Assembly: GCA_949317995.1 (NCBI GenBank)
Contig: OX439038.1
Location: 75,898,659 to 75,962,658, forward strand
Length of the DNA stretch: 64,000 nt
Direction: 5' to 3'
From: Acholoe squamosa
Taxonomy: Eukaryota; Annelida; Polychaeta; Phyllodocida; Polynoidae
Below the pieces are notes generated by a model. That model searched no databases. It saw only the letters and a list, made by a program, of their open reading frames with translations, and was not told the origin of the DNA. A program made the translations under genes and the position numbers. This document shows positions 9,425 to 20,900 of this stretch, piece by piece (position 1 is the stretch's first letter; every line of letters starts with the position of its first letter).

Positions 9425-11863
9425 AGCAGCAGTCATCTTAGCAGCTTGTATATTCCTACATCTGCATCTCAGCTGTACCTCAGCCCCAGACACCAATCTG
9501 AACACCATCTTCAGACCCAACTATGGCACATTGTTTACCAAGTTACCCCAAACACTACTAGCCAATTACATGGACTATCCATTGACCTTTAGCCTTAACT
9601 TGACCTTTGACCAAAACCTAAGTCGGCCAGAAAAACTCAGCCCACTTATCAGCGCTGATGCACCCCCATATATTAAGCACACAGCCCATGCCCTAGATAA
9701 CATGATACAGAGCCTATTCTCCAAGTCGAAAACTACACTAGAGACCTTATCAAAATTAACTTCACCTCCAAACATCAGGCAAACTAGAAATGCCCCTGGC
9801 CAAGTCATTGGAGACATTTTAAGAGCTTCAATTGGCCTTGGGACACAACCAGAAATCGATATTCTAAATTCTGAAATGTCTGACCTGGATAAAAGATTAG
9901 CTACTAAAATGCACGTGGTGGAATTAGCCACTTCTCAAATAGAATCATTAATTGACCTCCAAAAGGACTTGGAAAACCTGCTCTTAACCATTAACAATCT
10001 ACTTGAGGGCACCCTACCACCATCCATTATTACACAAGATGACCTCAGTTTAGGTTTAAATAATTTATCCAGCCTCCTGAACGAGGCACGTCACGGCATT
10101 ATATTAGAAGGACTACCCATAAGTTATTATTATAGGCGCCGGGTACATGTACACTGGAGCCATAACTCGAGCCTGTTAATAACCATACCAGTACCCATAA
10201 CCAAAGGGGGAAGTACCTTTTCTATATTTAGAATAGAAACCTTCCCCGTACCTTTCGACACCTCTGACACTAAGTCAGTAGGTCACACCCAGGTGGAGCC
10301 ACTTCCCGGCTACTTGGCCATGTCCAAGACCCACTCACACTATATACAGTTTGCACAAGCTGACCTGGATATGTGTGACCTCGGCCACCTTATCAGCTGT
10401 AACCTACCCCTACCCTTGTTGTCAGCCACCCACCCCACATGCACTCTATCCCTATTTTTAGACCTACCAGACGCTGTGCACCTTACCTGCAGCTTTAAAG
10501 CACACATGGCTGCACCTCTACCAAATCTCATCAAACCCTTATCTCACAGTACCTTTCTGTTAATAACCGACCATCCCACCTCCACGCTCCAATGCACCGA
10601 CTCAGGCCAAGTCAAAATAAAAAATAGTGCATACTCAGTTATCTCTGTGCTCTATTAAAAATGCCGCATGGTTTTAACCAATTCTGACTTATCTTGCACC
10701 CAAAATTTCACGCTGGAGCCCATATCAAAGGCTTATTTTAACTTACCACTGTGGCGTCATTTTGGTCAACCTCCAGCCAATCTTTCCGGCATCACCATGG
10801 CAACCACGCCCCGGACCCTTCACCTACCAAATTTTGAAAAATTAAGACACCTACATAACCAGAAAATAGCCCCACTTTTTCAAGAAACCCTAACCCTTAA
10901 AAAGGCCGCACAGGGACTTAAAGACCAATCCGCCCTCCTGTCCACCAGCTCCTTGGTATATCTAGGATACCACCTCCAGTTCTCACCCTGGCTACACTTA
11001 ATACACCCCTTCCGGCACTACTTTGCTGCGTAATAACTCTTAAAAACCACCTTCGTGTCAATCAATTGGCGCGCTTTATCACACTAGTCTCAGCAACTCG
11101 AACACCTAAGATGGCCAGCGCTGAGAGCTGGAATCGATTCAAGGTACTCATACGACAAGCCAACAAGGACTGGCCTGTCTCATCCATAGTCCCACCTGCA
11201 GAATTTGGGTACACCCAATCTCCAGGCCGCTATGACAGTATGTTTACATGGACTTTCATAGTAATCTCCCTGTACATCACCTGGATCGCCGCCAAAAGGT
11301 GCCTTCGGCACTGGCCCTACTGTAGGCAGGACAACCACAGGACACCCTCTATTGTGGCTAAGATCCACGCAAATGGACAGACTTTTGATTTCACGGTTGG
11401 TAAAATAATTTACGGGCAAAACCTCTGGGCCCCTACCATCACGGCCCCCAAGGTTTCTCCAGCCCGCCTTACAGTACCTTTCGGCAGACACCTGGATCTC
11501 CACTGGAAATCCGACATCAGGACAATAATCGGGGGACAGGTCAGGCAAATCCCGCTACAGCGCTATCCCCCAGTACCTTTTCTATGGAGAATACCGCTGT
11601 GCAGAATCTTGAAAGGAGCCCACCACATGACAGTGGTGATCTCCTCAGAAGGACAGCCTGATTTTCAGTTAGCCTCCAGCGACACTGACTCCGCCATAGA
11701 GCTACCCTGTGAGTCCTGGCCGGCTGATCGTCATAACTCCCCGGCAGAACTCACAAAATACACCCCACTCCGGCACCAACCAAAGAAGGATAAATACCTT
11801 TACAAACCACAGGAGATGATGCTCACACCACCCACTACATCCACCCGCGGTAAGTTTCCTTAG
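9425..11863 (+). pseudogene. env: F-type envelope glycoprotein (baculovirus F/gypsy Env family), decayed
   Basis: From the acceptor the frame encodes a signal-peptide-like stretch (VILAACIFLHLHLSCTSA, about 9432-9485), an ectodomain, a furin-like RQTR (9777-9788), a Gly-containing fusion-peptide-like segment, a coiled coil, and then family landmarks: ISYYYRRRVHVHW, a YLAMSKTHSHYI segment followed by spaced cysteines, and FLLITDHP. TAA at 10656-10658 interrupts the frame, which continues in register with further cysteines to 11033. Another frame (11066-11863) carries a membrane helix (TWTFIVISLYITWIAA, about 11249-11296) and a long polar tail. F-type envelopes mediate membrane fusion in baculoviruses and errantiviruses. 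At least one stop and one frameshift make this copy non-functional. Confidence 0.7.
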
Positions 11864-13717
11864 AAACCTCCTTTGATCCTCATGTGGGGATCAAGACAAG
11901 CCGCCGGCCACCCCTGTATCCCCTCAATAATGGACTCTCCCAGCCACCCAAATCCACGGATAGCCCCACCTAACACATTCATGTGGGGATCATCCCCATC
12001 CTTGATAGCTCTAGAACCCGACCCCACCTACAATCACACCATTTTATAACATCTCACAATCCCACTGCACAGTTTCGACCCACAATAACACATTGTTCGA
12101 CTCACAGTGAAGGCCCACCGCACGATGAGACGTCACCATCTTGTTTCTGACGTCGCGTCCGGCTTCCCCGCCAAATGCTGCGTCAGAACGCCGGTGCAGC
12201 GTCTCACCAGTGCCGTCGGCCTCCCCAACGTCAGATTTTCGCACGTTCCCACGTTGGCATGACAACATTAACGTCACTCAGGACACCTGCACTCAATATC
12301 TGCATCAAAACAATAACATAAGCACGTGTTATCAATATCGTTAGACTTGTTTTCACCCCAAGTTAACAACACCACCCCGCATGTAAATTAGAAGACCGCC
12401 CATACCAATTTAGAAGCCCAGAATAAACAACAAAACTTCTAACTGGTGGTGGACTTTCAGGTATATTATTGGAGAATTATCACGGTGGAATCAAGCTCTG
12501 GGTGTACAAATAAATAATTATCACAGTTTTTATCACAGAATCACATTAAATCACAGTCTTCGCATTAGGCTGGCCACCTTCTGGAACTCGTCCTTTTATC
12601 TCATTCCTGTCTTCCTTCGCCTTCTAGGCAACCTTTCCTTCCTGCCACGCACCAACTCCTGGAAAAACAATTTAATACCCCCTCTAAAGAACCCATTACT
12701 CACACGAAATTCCAAATCCCATGCCAAAATTTTTTCTCGACGTTCAATTATCAAACTCGGACCATGAACAATTTTCAAATACCGTAATTAGAAATGAATT
12801 CAATTAAAACCACATACCTAACAGTACACGGAGCATGGCCCGCTAGATCCTCCTTCGGGGCCATCGAATGGGCCACCAACTCGGTGGCAGTGCAAGGGAA
12901 CCCATCCCAGGGCAACCCACAGAAGGACGACCCTAAAATAAAAAAAAAAATACACACAGGCGTCAAACCACCGGCGCCACACCCCACTATTCGCCGTTTT
13001 CAAAATTACAATCTTATCTATCATATCTGTACTCACCCTAACAGCCCGACCACCACAACGCACAGAAATACGAGTCCCGATGGCATCACGATGATCCTGC
13101 CACGGACAATCATTTTCTGTGTGTGATTTTTTTTTTCTCCCTTCTTTGTCAAATCAGTACCTCGTCGGTCAAATCTTAGTCGCTTTCTGAAGCCAAAAAT
13201 AGCCTCAAATCCTTTTATAGCAAGATCCACCGCGCGAGCATCAAGTTAATTTTTGAGCCATATCTTCGAACAAATTTCATCACCAAATTTCAAATTTTCG
13301 ACCAACTGATCCCATTTTTAAACCCTGAACCCCCCACCTTAATGTTGGGACAACCTTTACACATGACCCAACGAGGTCATGGCAAGTCTACACCATTCAC
13401 CATACCATTCCCCCATACCATTTACACGAACGCCGGACAAACGCCGCCTCAGTGGCGTCAACCAATGTATCTCATATGAACTAAAGTATGAAAAGATCCC
13501 CATACAGTGGCGTCACCCACGCCACACACCGGAATTAACCCAGAGTTTTTAGTAACCCAGCTCCCGGTCACTTTTGGCCATAAGCCTACACCTGCCCTGT
13601 AGCTCTGCAAATCAATCCACACTGCCTAATTACTGCCTTTTACTTGTCAATTTGGTATTTTTGTTGGTCGCCTTGTAAACCATGCATTATTATCAACCTT
13701 GTAACTGAAGATCGCCC
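11864..13717. other. Element B region without a recognised gene
   Basis: Short ORFs occur, but none shows a domain or good context. A degenerate repeated phrase GTGGCGTCA occurs near 13454 and 13507. The region may be untranslated sequence of the element or a later insertion. Confidence 0.45.
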
Positions 13718-13743
13718 CCCTTCTTGTTCTGTTTCTCTATACA
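13718..13743 (+). promoter_or_regulatory. Candidate 3' splice site before the charged ORF
   Basis: CTTCTTGTTCTGTTTCTC followed by TATACAG ending at 13743 is a strong pyrimidine tract plus acceptor. It lies inside the open frame of the downstream charged ORF, whose first in-frame ATG is well inside it. This suggests a second spliced message in element B. Confidence 0.5.
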
Positions 13744-14315
13744 GAGGCCAACGACCTGATAGAGGAGGCAGAGACGACACTAACAAGTCAGCAGCAAACC
13801 TCAGCAGTGTTAGAGCAGGCACACCAATCCCAATCAGCTTGCCCCATTGGAGCACACGAGTCTGCTCTCCAATAGGGCCACCAACCAACTCCATTGCCCT
13901 GGGAACAAGATGCCCCCACCTAATGTATAGCTACAGCTGCCCATGCAACATCAACAATAGTGACAATAGACCAAACACCTTCACCACAATTGGCTCGCCC
14001 CAGGTCTGGAGACCCTTACCCCAAATAGCCACCCACGACTCATCAGAGGAAGACAGTGATTCCAGTGTTTCCCTCTCAGCAGATCCATCAGACAGGGACT
14101 CACTGGATGGCCTCGACCAAACCTTACAAACCGACTCGATCAAACATAACAAGGTACACCTCAGTGAAAAGGTAAGGTTTGTCCCCAACATCAAAAAGTC
14201 CAAGTCCAGGAAAAGAGCTTCCCTAGGTCGCTCTCTTAACCTGAACGTTTTAAACCACCAAGACTTACCACTTAAGGGCCTGGTAAACAAAGGTCGCCAT
14301 AGAAAAAGAAAATAA
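13744..14315 (+). CDS. Charged small ORF, possible spliced regulatory protein of element B
   Basis: The frame is open from before the acceptor to the stop at 14315 (about 190 codons from 13744). It has an acidic Ser-rich block (SSEEDSDSS, then DPSDRDSLDG), followed by KVRFVPNIKKSKSRKRASLG, a Leu-rich stretch (LNLNVL, LPLKGL) and basic terminal RHRKRK. I recognise no family. Order and size resemble retroviral RNA-export regulators (basic region next to Leu-rich export signal), but that is only an analogy. A competing frame from 13744 also reads sensibly for about 40 codons before a stop, so the true frame is not certain. Confidence 0.35.
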
Positions 14316-15468
14316 TCTCAATAATAATTCCTACAGCTTTAATATTCAAACTGTTATTAATTTATGGACCAAGAGTGTAGACACACTTTCTTTTCTGACC
14401 ACCCATGAACACTACAAACACTGACCCAGTTAGTCTATAAAGCCAGTTTTTCTTGTTTTTCACAAGGCCACGATACATAACCAAAAACAACACGCTGCAT
14501 TTTTATTTTTATCTTTTTCTACTATTTAAGAACCTTATGAAGACCACAAGCCAAGCAGCAAATTTTTGTGATCTTAAGATGCCATAAAGTTCTTCCTTTC
14601 ACACTGTACTATTTCAAATCCAACCATGTCAAAATATTTATGGGTTTTAGCTAGTTTATATTTTTCTAAAATTCTGCAAGGAGCACTGGCAACCTGTATT
14701 TTTGAAGGATTAACCGAGATCCAATCTAAATATCAGCCAGAGCCACCTTTTTATTCTTGTATTAACCTTGTCACTCATAACCAATGATCACCTCAGGTAG
14801 ACTGAAGGCTAACATGCTAAATTCTCCATTGACCAAGATAAACCTTTTTACCAAATAAGCAATATTTCTACAATTAAGTCAACCACGACCAAAAATCCAA
14901 ATTTTTTTCTTTTTTTAAATTCCCCAAGAATATTACCAAAGCCTTCAGACTCCCTAGCCTTATCAGTATTATAAGAGTTGATTGATAGACATTACCAGTC
15001 ATCAATTACTCTACCTCTGTTTTTATTTATTATGTTGTATTGTATATTGGCTCAAGACCTAATTAATAAGTGCCTACCGGTACTGCAGCAGACTTCGTCA
15101 ATAACTTGTCTACCTCAAGGTCTGCCTTAGAGCCAATAACTGCATGCTTTAGGATAGCATTTTATTCCTTTATTTTTGTGTGAACCCTAGAATCAGATAT
15201 GTAGCCAGCTCTTGTATCCTACCACGACCTGAATTATTCATGTTTTTGCCAAAAATTAACAGACAACACTTCTTGGCACAGTTTTCTTTTGTATTATTTA
15301 TAGTTTATTCATGTTCAGCCAAAAATCAGCATTGGATATCTCCTTGGTACCACTGATTTTAACTTAATGATAAGATGTAATACCCATTACTACACAGTCA
15401 GATAAAATTGTCAGTAGACCATTCTCACAAACTTCCTCCTTAAAACCTCGCGTAGAATTGAGTAGGAA
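14316..15468. other. 3' non-coding region of element B
   Basis: AT-rich, stop-dense, no gene seen. TGTCAGTAGACCATT occurs at about 15408 and again just inside the LTR at about 15479. GAGTAGGAA immediately before 15469 is a weak polypurine-tract candidate. Confidence 0.45.
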
Positions 15469-16223
15469 TGTGGGGATTTGTCAGTAGACCATTATGGGTA
15501 TTGTACTTATCATATTTATTTTTCACCTTTGACTCTACCATGTAACCCAGTGTCCGAGTCTACCCACAAGCCAAGCCATACCCATAGACCAAAGGCTGGC
15601 GGTGTCAACTGCACTCAGTGACCCCGCCTCCTCCCACTGGAGGATACGCCCGTTAATCACGAGCAGCTCACTGCATGCCAGGAATTCCTAGCAGCTATGT
15701 TTAGACCAACTCCTCCTGCTGGAGGACATGCCCATTAATCACGAGCAGCTCACTGCATGCCAGGAATTCCTAGTAGCTATGTTTAGACGAACTCCTCCCG
15801 CTGGAGGACATGCCCATTGATCATGAGCAGCTCACAGCATACCGGGAATTCCCAGCAGCTATATTTAGAACCATACTGAACTCTGTGACCCCCAGTGCTA
15901 TGTTTAGGATCCACCTACACACCTGCACTGGAGTTCCCCAGTTACTATATTTAGCTCACCTGATACTATTTTTAGGATGAGCTGGGTGTGCAGCTCCTAC
16001 TATAAATACCTGTAGGTGGAGCAGCTCACTCATCTTTCTACCTTCATACTTCATCCCTCACACACTCACGTGAGACAAGAGCCCTCAGCTCAAGGGCTAG
16101 GCTTGGACACTGTTGGGCACCTTATACTGTATCACCATCTATACCTCGTGGACTTCAATGAATAAAGTGGATATCAAACTGGATCCCTGATTCGTCTGTA
16201 TTCATCCTCATTCATCATTTACA
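15469..16223 (+). repeat. 3' LTR of element B (about 755 bp)
   Basis: Begins TGTGGGGATT and ends TTTACA, giving TGT/ACA termini. It contains a TATA box (TATAAATACC at 16001) and AATAAA at 16161-16166, spaced as expected for a retroviral U3-R-U5. U3 holds three 82-bp tandem repeats. The 3' boundary is inferred from the terminal ACA, and no second copy exists in the window to confirm it. Confidence 0.6.
15628..15873 (+). repeat. Three 82-bp tandem repeats in U3 of the element B LTR
   Basis: Units start at 15628, 15710 and 15792, each beginning CTCCTCC and containing GAGCAGCTCAC and (G)GAATTCC. They lie upstream of the TATA box, the position of retroviral enhancer repeats. The third unit is the most diverged. 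Confidence 0.85.
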
Positions 16224-17276
16224 CTCATTGACAAATTACTCATGTGATGGGGGGGGGGGGGAGAAAGAAAGATATTCACCAACCAAAGAGAAATCCCATG
16301 TAAATGATTAGTAAGAGCCAAACATAGCAGGCCAATACTTATGTCTATAATCACCCCTGCTGATTTAGCGAGTTTCAGATCTGCCTAAATTATCTGTAGC
16401 ATTAACATCTGTTCATAGAATCAACACAACACTGTAGTTTAATATTAGACAGGGATATTTATTCACTGTGCTTTTACAATTTCAATACATGAAGACAAAA
16501 TTGTTGATAGCCTGGCGCATGGGGCATGAATACTCAAATTTACCTCTGTACCTTTTACATCACACTGACCTATCTCACGTACACTTACTGTGGCCATTTT
16601 CTCTGCATAAACCTTTCACACACCACGAACTAATATGCATTGATATTACTTTGAAGGCTGATAGTGCATTGATCAATGCATTATGCGCACTGGTCATCAT
16701 GATGCACAAGTGCAACCTTGGAGTTACTCGCCTGGGCGACTTTCATGTATCATACCGACCCTTTGGGGGTTGATGAATGAGTGAGTGAGTAATAGAGGTT
16801 TAACGCCATTTCGACAGCTAAGGTCATATTCATGGCGAGAACTACATTACACAATTTCACAGAGGAATGCGTCAGTGCCCGCACATATGTGCACCACACA
16901 CATCCTGAGGGGATAGGAAAGAGGAGAAATAGACCCTTTTAAGTGGGTTAGGGAGGCCCTTTGGGGGTTGATACACACCCATAGGATAGGTATGATGTGC
17001 CAATAAAGTCTGCTCACCAGCATTTGATTTATGCATCATGACAACCAACGTGTATGATGCAGTAATGCCTTAGCGACCTTTAAAGGGTTGATACTCTAAT
17101 TCATGAGACACGGGTGGTGGGAGCATTTGTAAAATAGAAAATAAAGACAACAAAATGAAAATAAACATGCCAATCTAAAAAGTTACTGTACAAGAGCCCA
17201 ACTCGTCGGGCGATCCCCTCATCGTGAATTTTTATTTTTCAATGTCTAAGCTGGGATCACACAGACAAAAAGTTGA
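16224..17276. other. Intergenic DNA between element B and ZC3H18, with a dispersed-repeat copy
   Basis: Holds a G13 run (about 16249-16261) and a repeat at about 16785-16960 (TTTAACGCCATTTCGACAGC start). Related copies lie at about 29088-29159 (same strand, partial) and about 39098-39205 (reverse). No gene seen. Confidence 0.55.
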
Positions 17277-17282
17277 TTTATT
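17277..17282 (-). terminator. Candidate poly(A) signal of ZC3H18
   Basis: TTTATT on the plus strand gives AATAAA on the minus strand, 339 bases past the stop codon at 17621. Other A/T-rich variants nearby could serve instead. Confidence 0.35.
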
Positions 17283-17620
17283 CCATTTATAAAAATTAGA
17301 TAGAAATGTACTGGACATTGTTATCTATGCCTTTAATAGCAAGTACATTGGCTTAAATTGACTCATTAAGAGAATCCTACGTTTGTAAGCGTCGACATTG
17401 CTTTTAATTGAATCATCAAGAACGATGTAAAGCAGTTGTTTTTTTTTCTATCAGTGATTTATCACACATGAAATGATGGGTAAAGTGGCAGCCTCTGAAT
17501 CTGTCATGAGCTTCTTGGTTGTTCATCAGTTCTATGTGAGTAGCGGGTGGTAGCCTTTCAAACTGCCGTGAGCTACTCTGTATTTATACAAGTTCTAAGC
17601 GAGCTGCATACTGTCGTTCA

Positions 17621-17904
17621 TCACGACATCTTGGCACGTTTACGAGCGATAGCGTCTTCTACAGCCTTAAGCTGCTTGAGCAGCTCTTCTCGTCGGGACG
17701 ATGCGCTCTTCTTGGGTTTAGCTGCTGGGGCAGGTACAGCCGGGGCAGGCTTGGCAGGTGCAGGCTTAGGGGCCGCTACAGGCTCTGCAGGGCGCTTGGC
17801 TGGTGCGGGAGCCTTCTCTTCTGGTTTGGGTTTTGGAGGTGCAGGCTTGGGCTTTTCAGGTCTTGGGGCTGCGGCGGCCGGCTTTGCTGCTGCTGGTTTC
17901 GGTT
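17621..17904 (-). CDS. ZC3H18: ZC3H18 terminal coding exon
   Basis: Begins after acceptor TTTCCAG at 17905, completes a Glu codon, and encodes an Ala/Pro/Lys-rich region. It then ends in the conserved helix SSRREELLKQLKAVEDAIAR and KRAKMS with TGA at 17621. The final helix is the best-conserved C-terminal part of ZC3H18. Confidence 0.9.
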
Positions 17905-20900
17905 CTGGAAATAGGATTGAGGAACAAAATGAATACAATGTAATCGGAATCTATCTGCAGCTTAAATCTATGCCAGATGCTTAGTGAGGCTCCATCCGAA
18001 TCTGGGGGTGCAGCTGGGTTTTCCATATATAGACTTTTCAAGCCCCACATCTGGTTTACAGTATTCTCTAATACTAAAGTCAGGGTGGGCCTCAGGGTGC
18101 AGCTTTAACTTAGGTTTGGCTTGTATTTAGAGTTTTCCAGTTGTTCACAGCAAGTGAACAAGGATTATCAGACGTATATATACATCAGTGTTACAGAATA
18201 ATTAACGTTAAAAGACTCGTGTCATTTTTATCTATTTGTGTTGGGAGGTCGTCCTTAAGTTATCTTTTAAACTTGCATATTGAAGCAAATCAAGTTTTAT
18301 AGGAGCAGGCGTAGAGGATGAATTATATTTGAGCATAATAACTTACCCTTAGCGGGTGCCTTTGCCACAGCTTGCCGCTTAGCTGGCGGAGGTCCACTGA
18401 CCACTCCGTCTTGTGCTGCCCTCTTCTTTGTGCTACCGTTTTTGTCAGCAGACTGAATAAAAATATCAATTTAATTTAAATATTGTTGGTGTTTTGAGTG
18501 GTGATTACTGAGAATGGATTTAACGAAACTTGATCATCGCAAACATATTTGGAAAGTGGTGTTTCTATCATTTCTATACAAATCCAGTGAATTTTGGTTA
18601 GAGAGAACTTTTGAAATAAGGGGGTTGTTATAACTAAGTTTTACTGCATTAGGGACATCGATTTTACATCGAACAACTCTCGATATTTACTGACAACGAG
18701 ATTAGGAGAGATTTTACGATGATTTTAGAACAAAGCAGCATACCTTGTTGATTAGTGTAAGCTTGATATTGGACTTTTGCCCTGACATTTTGAGCGGATC
18801 TTGCTTCAATCCTTGTTTCATCATGGCCTGTGGTTGACTTGGCCTGTCGGCTCGTCGTGCCGGTTCCATCCTCTTCTGACGACCAGCGTCCTCCCCTCGG
18901 CGCTCCCTAGCGGCTGCCTCTGCCATACTCCGTCCATCTAACATAGTTCTACCTGCGGGATCACGTCCATCACGGACCTCTCTCATGTCACGCACCTCGC
19001 GGACATCTCTTGTGTCTCTTACTTCCCGCGTGTCTCTCACTTCCCGCGTGTCTCGTACCTCACGTGTGTCTCTTACTTCCCGTGTATCTCGGACTTCTCT
19101 CACATCCCGGACTTCTCTGCGTACTTCAGGCCCTCGACTGTCTTGGCGCTGTACAACTTCTCTAGTAGGCTTGTCACGGGTTGTCACTCGCCGTCGGTCT
19201 ACAACGTATAACAGTGAGATTAGTTAAATCTAATCAAGTCTTAAAGTATTAAGAGACAACACAAAAATTGACTATTTGTCTATGATCCATATATTCCTGT
19301 CATTTCTAAATCTAATCCCTGCCCCAACTCTCTTTTAATTTTTTGAAAACATTTAAACTTTATTTAGCCTAAGAATGTGTTACATTTCATCCGATATAAC
19401 GATAATATGGTCATTATTCCTGGTTTACATAAGAAGCATTTCAAAATACTAGATATCCAAGTAAACATGTTAGATAAATTATAATGCCAGGAAAATATAT
19501 TGTACGAGGCTATCAAGTTAATGACTGACCATCATCCTGCGGATGTTGTCTCGGCCAAGCCATACAAAAGACTATATATACCATTCATAGGATTAACAAT
19601 TATGAATAATAACAATATATTTGAGAACAGCAGCATTATTCTCTACTTTAAACATCATATAATAACAAATTCCCTATTCCCAAGATAAGTCAATTTTTAA
19701 ATCCCTTAATATTTACAGAGGGTTTGCTAACGCGTATTGCATTAATTATTTATTACAGCAAGTGTTCCATTACATTTTTGTTTCAGAAAACCGACCGATT
19801 CAGAAACCAATTTTTTTATCTGAAACTGATTCATTGAGACCTGACTCAATATATCAGCATTTCTCCCGCGGCATTTCTATAGCTACTACCTCGCATAAAA
19901 GGCGCAGCTGGAAGTTGATTTTTTTAAACGGTTTAGCACTAATGTAATTTTCCCCCGCCAATAAGGCACCCTCTCTTTTGAGAGCTTCTATAACGCGAAG
20001 TAAGGATCAGATTATAAGCCGCATGTGGTACTATGAAAGCTAACTCCTTGATGAGGTAAAATGGGATTACCTTGTGGAGGTGCTGCTGTACTCGGCCGTG
20101 CTGGCCCACCAGGTGGGGGTGCAGGGCCCTCTGGCCGCAACTCCTTCTTTAACTTCTTCTTTGTGGGTGTAGCTTTTTTGGCACCTAGTAATCAAATAAT
20201 GCATAATATTGACAACAAAGGTATCAAAGCATGTATCCCTGTAACTGTAAGATCTTGACCAAATATTTGGGTGCAATTACAATTTATTCAATGACGATGG
20301 TGCGTAACCACCAATGTAAGGCTTGTGGTGGGGATTCTATTATTTTTCTGTTGTCATGGAATGCGAATACTGCAGTATGAAACTTTTTCTACTCTTAACT
20401 TTTAAATTTTCAAAGGGCAATATAGAGGCCCTAGTACAGTACAAACCTTTGGTGGGAGATACAGGAGCTGCAGCCCCAGGAGCGGGAGCAATGTCACGGT
20501 ACAGATGTTCACTGTCGGCACTGCCACTTGAGCTACTCGATGACGTGCTGCTCATGGAAGACCTGCTACTCGCACTGCCACTCCGAGAACTGGACGATGA
20601 GTAGGATCGACTGCTACCAGATGAGCTCCCAGAGAATGATGCCCTCTTGGGACTGTTGATTGTAAGGGTAGAATATTTATACAATTTTCAGAAATTATTG
20701 CAAATAATTTAATATAGTGGTTTAGACAAATCAAGCCATCAATACTTTAAAATGGCACAAGGTTTTACTCTCTATTGAATATACATACTGACGATCAGTA
20801 CATAGCAACAGTTTCCATTAAAGATGCATTTTAAATTTCATACAAAGGAACCAGTGACACTTCACACGCCAAACCAACCATGACATCAATTTAAGGCTTG

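Larger units (their letters stand above)
6837..16223 (+). mobile_element. Element B: degenerate env-bearing LTR retroelement (3' part)
   Basis: Reads from an integrase fragment (about 6870-7542) through a 178-codon ORF, an F-type envelope pseudogene, a small charged ORF and a 3' LTR (15469-16223). Its 5' part is absent, and element 1 ends where the integrase coding begins, so element 1 probably inserted into it and the left half should lie beyond the window. In-frame stops and frameshifts in the integrase and envelope show it is dead. The stretch from integrase end to LTR is unusually long, about 7.9 kb, suggesting extra genes or later insertions. Confidence 0.7.

Noticed and set aside
11864-13230. 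Several 60-110 codon ORFs on both strands in element B
   Set aside because: No domain, poor starts and overlapping frames; not distinguishable from chance.
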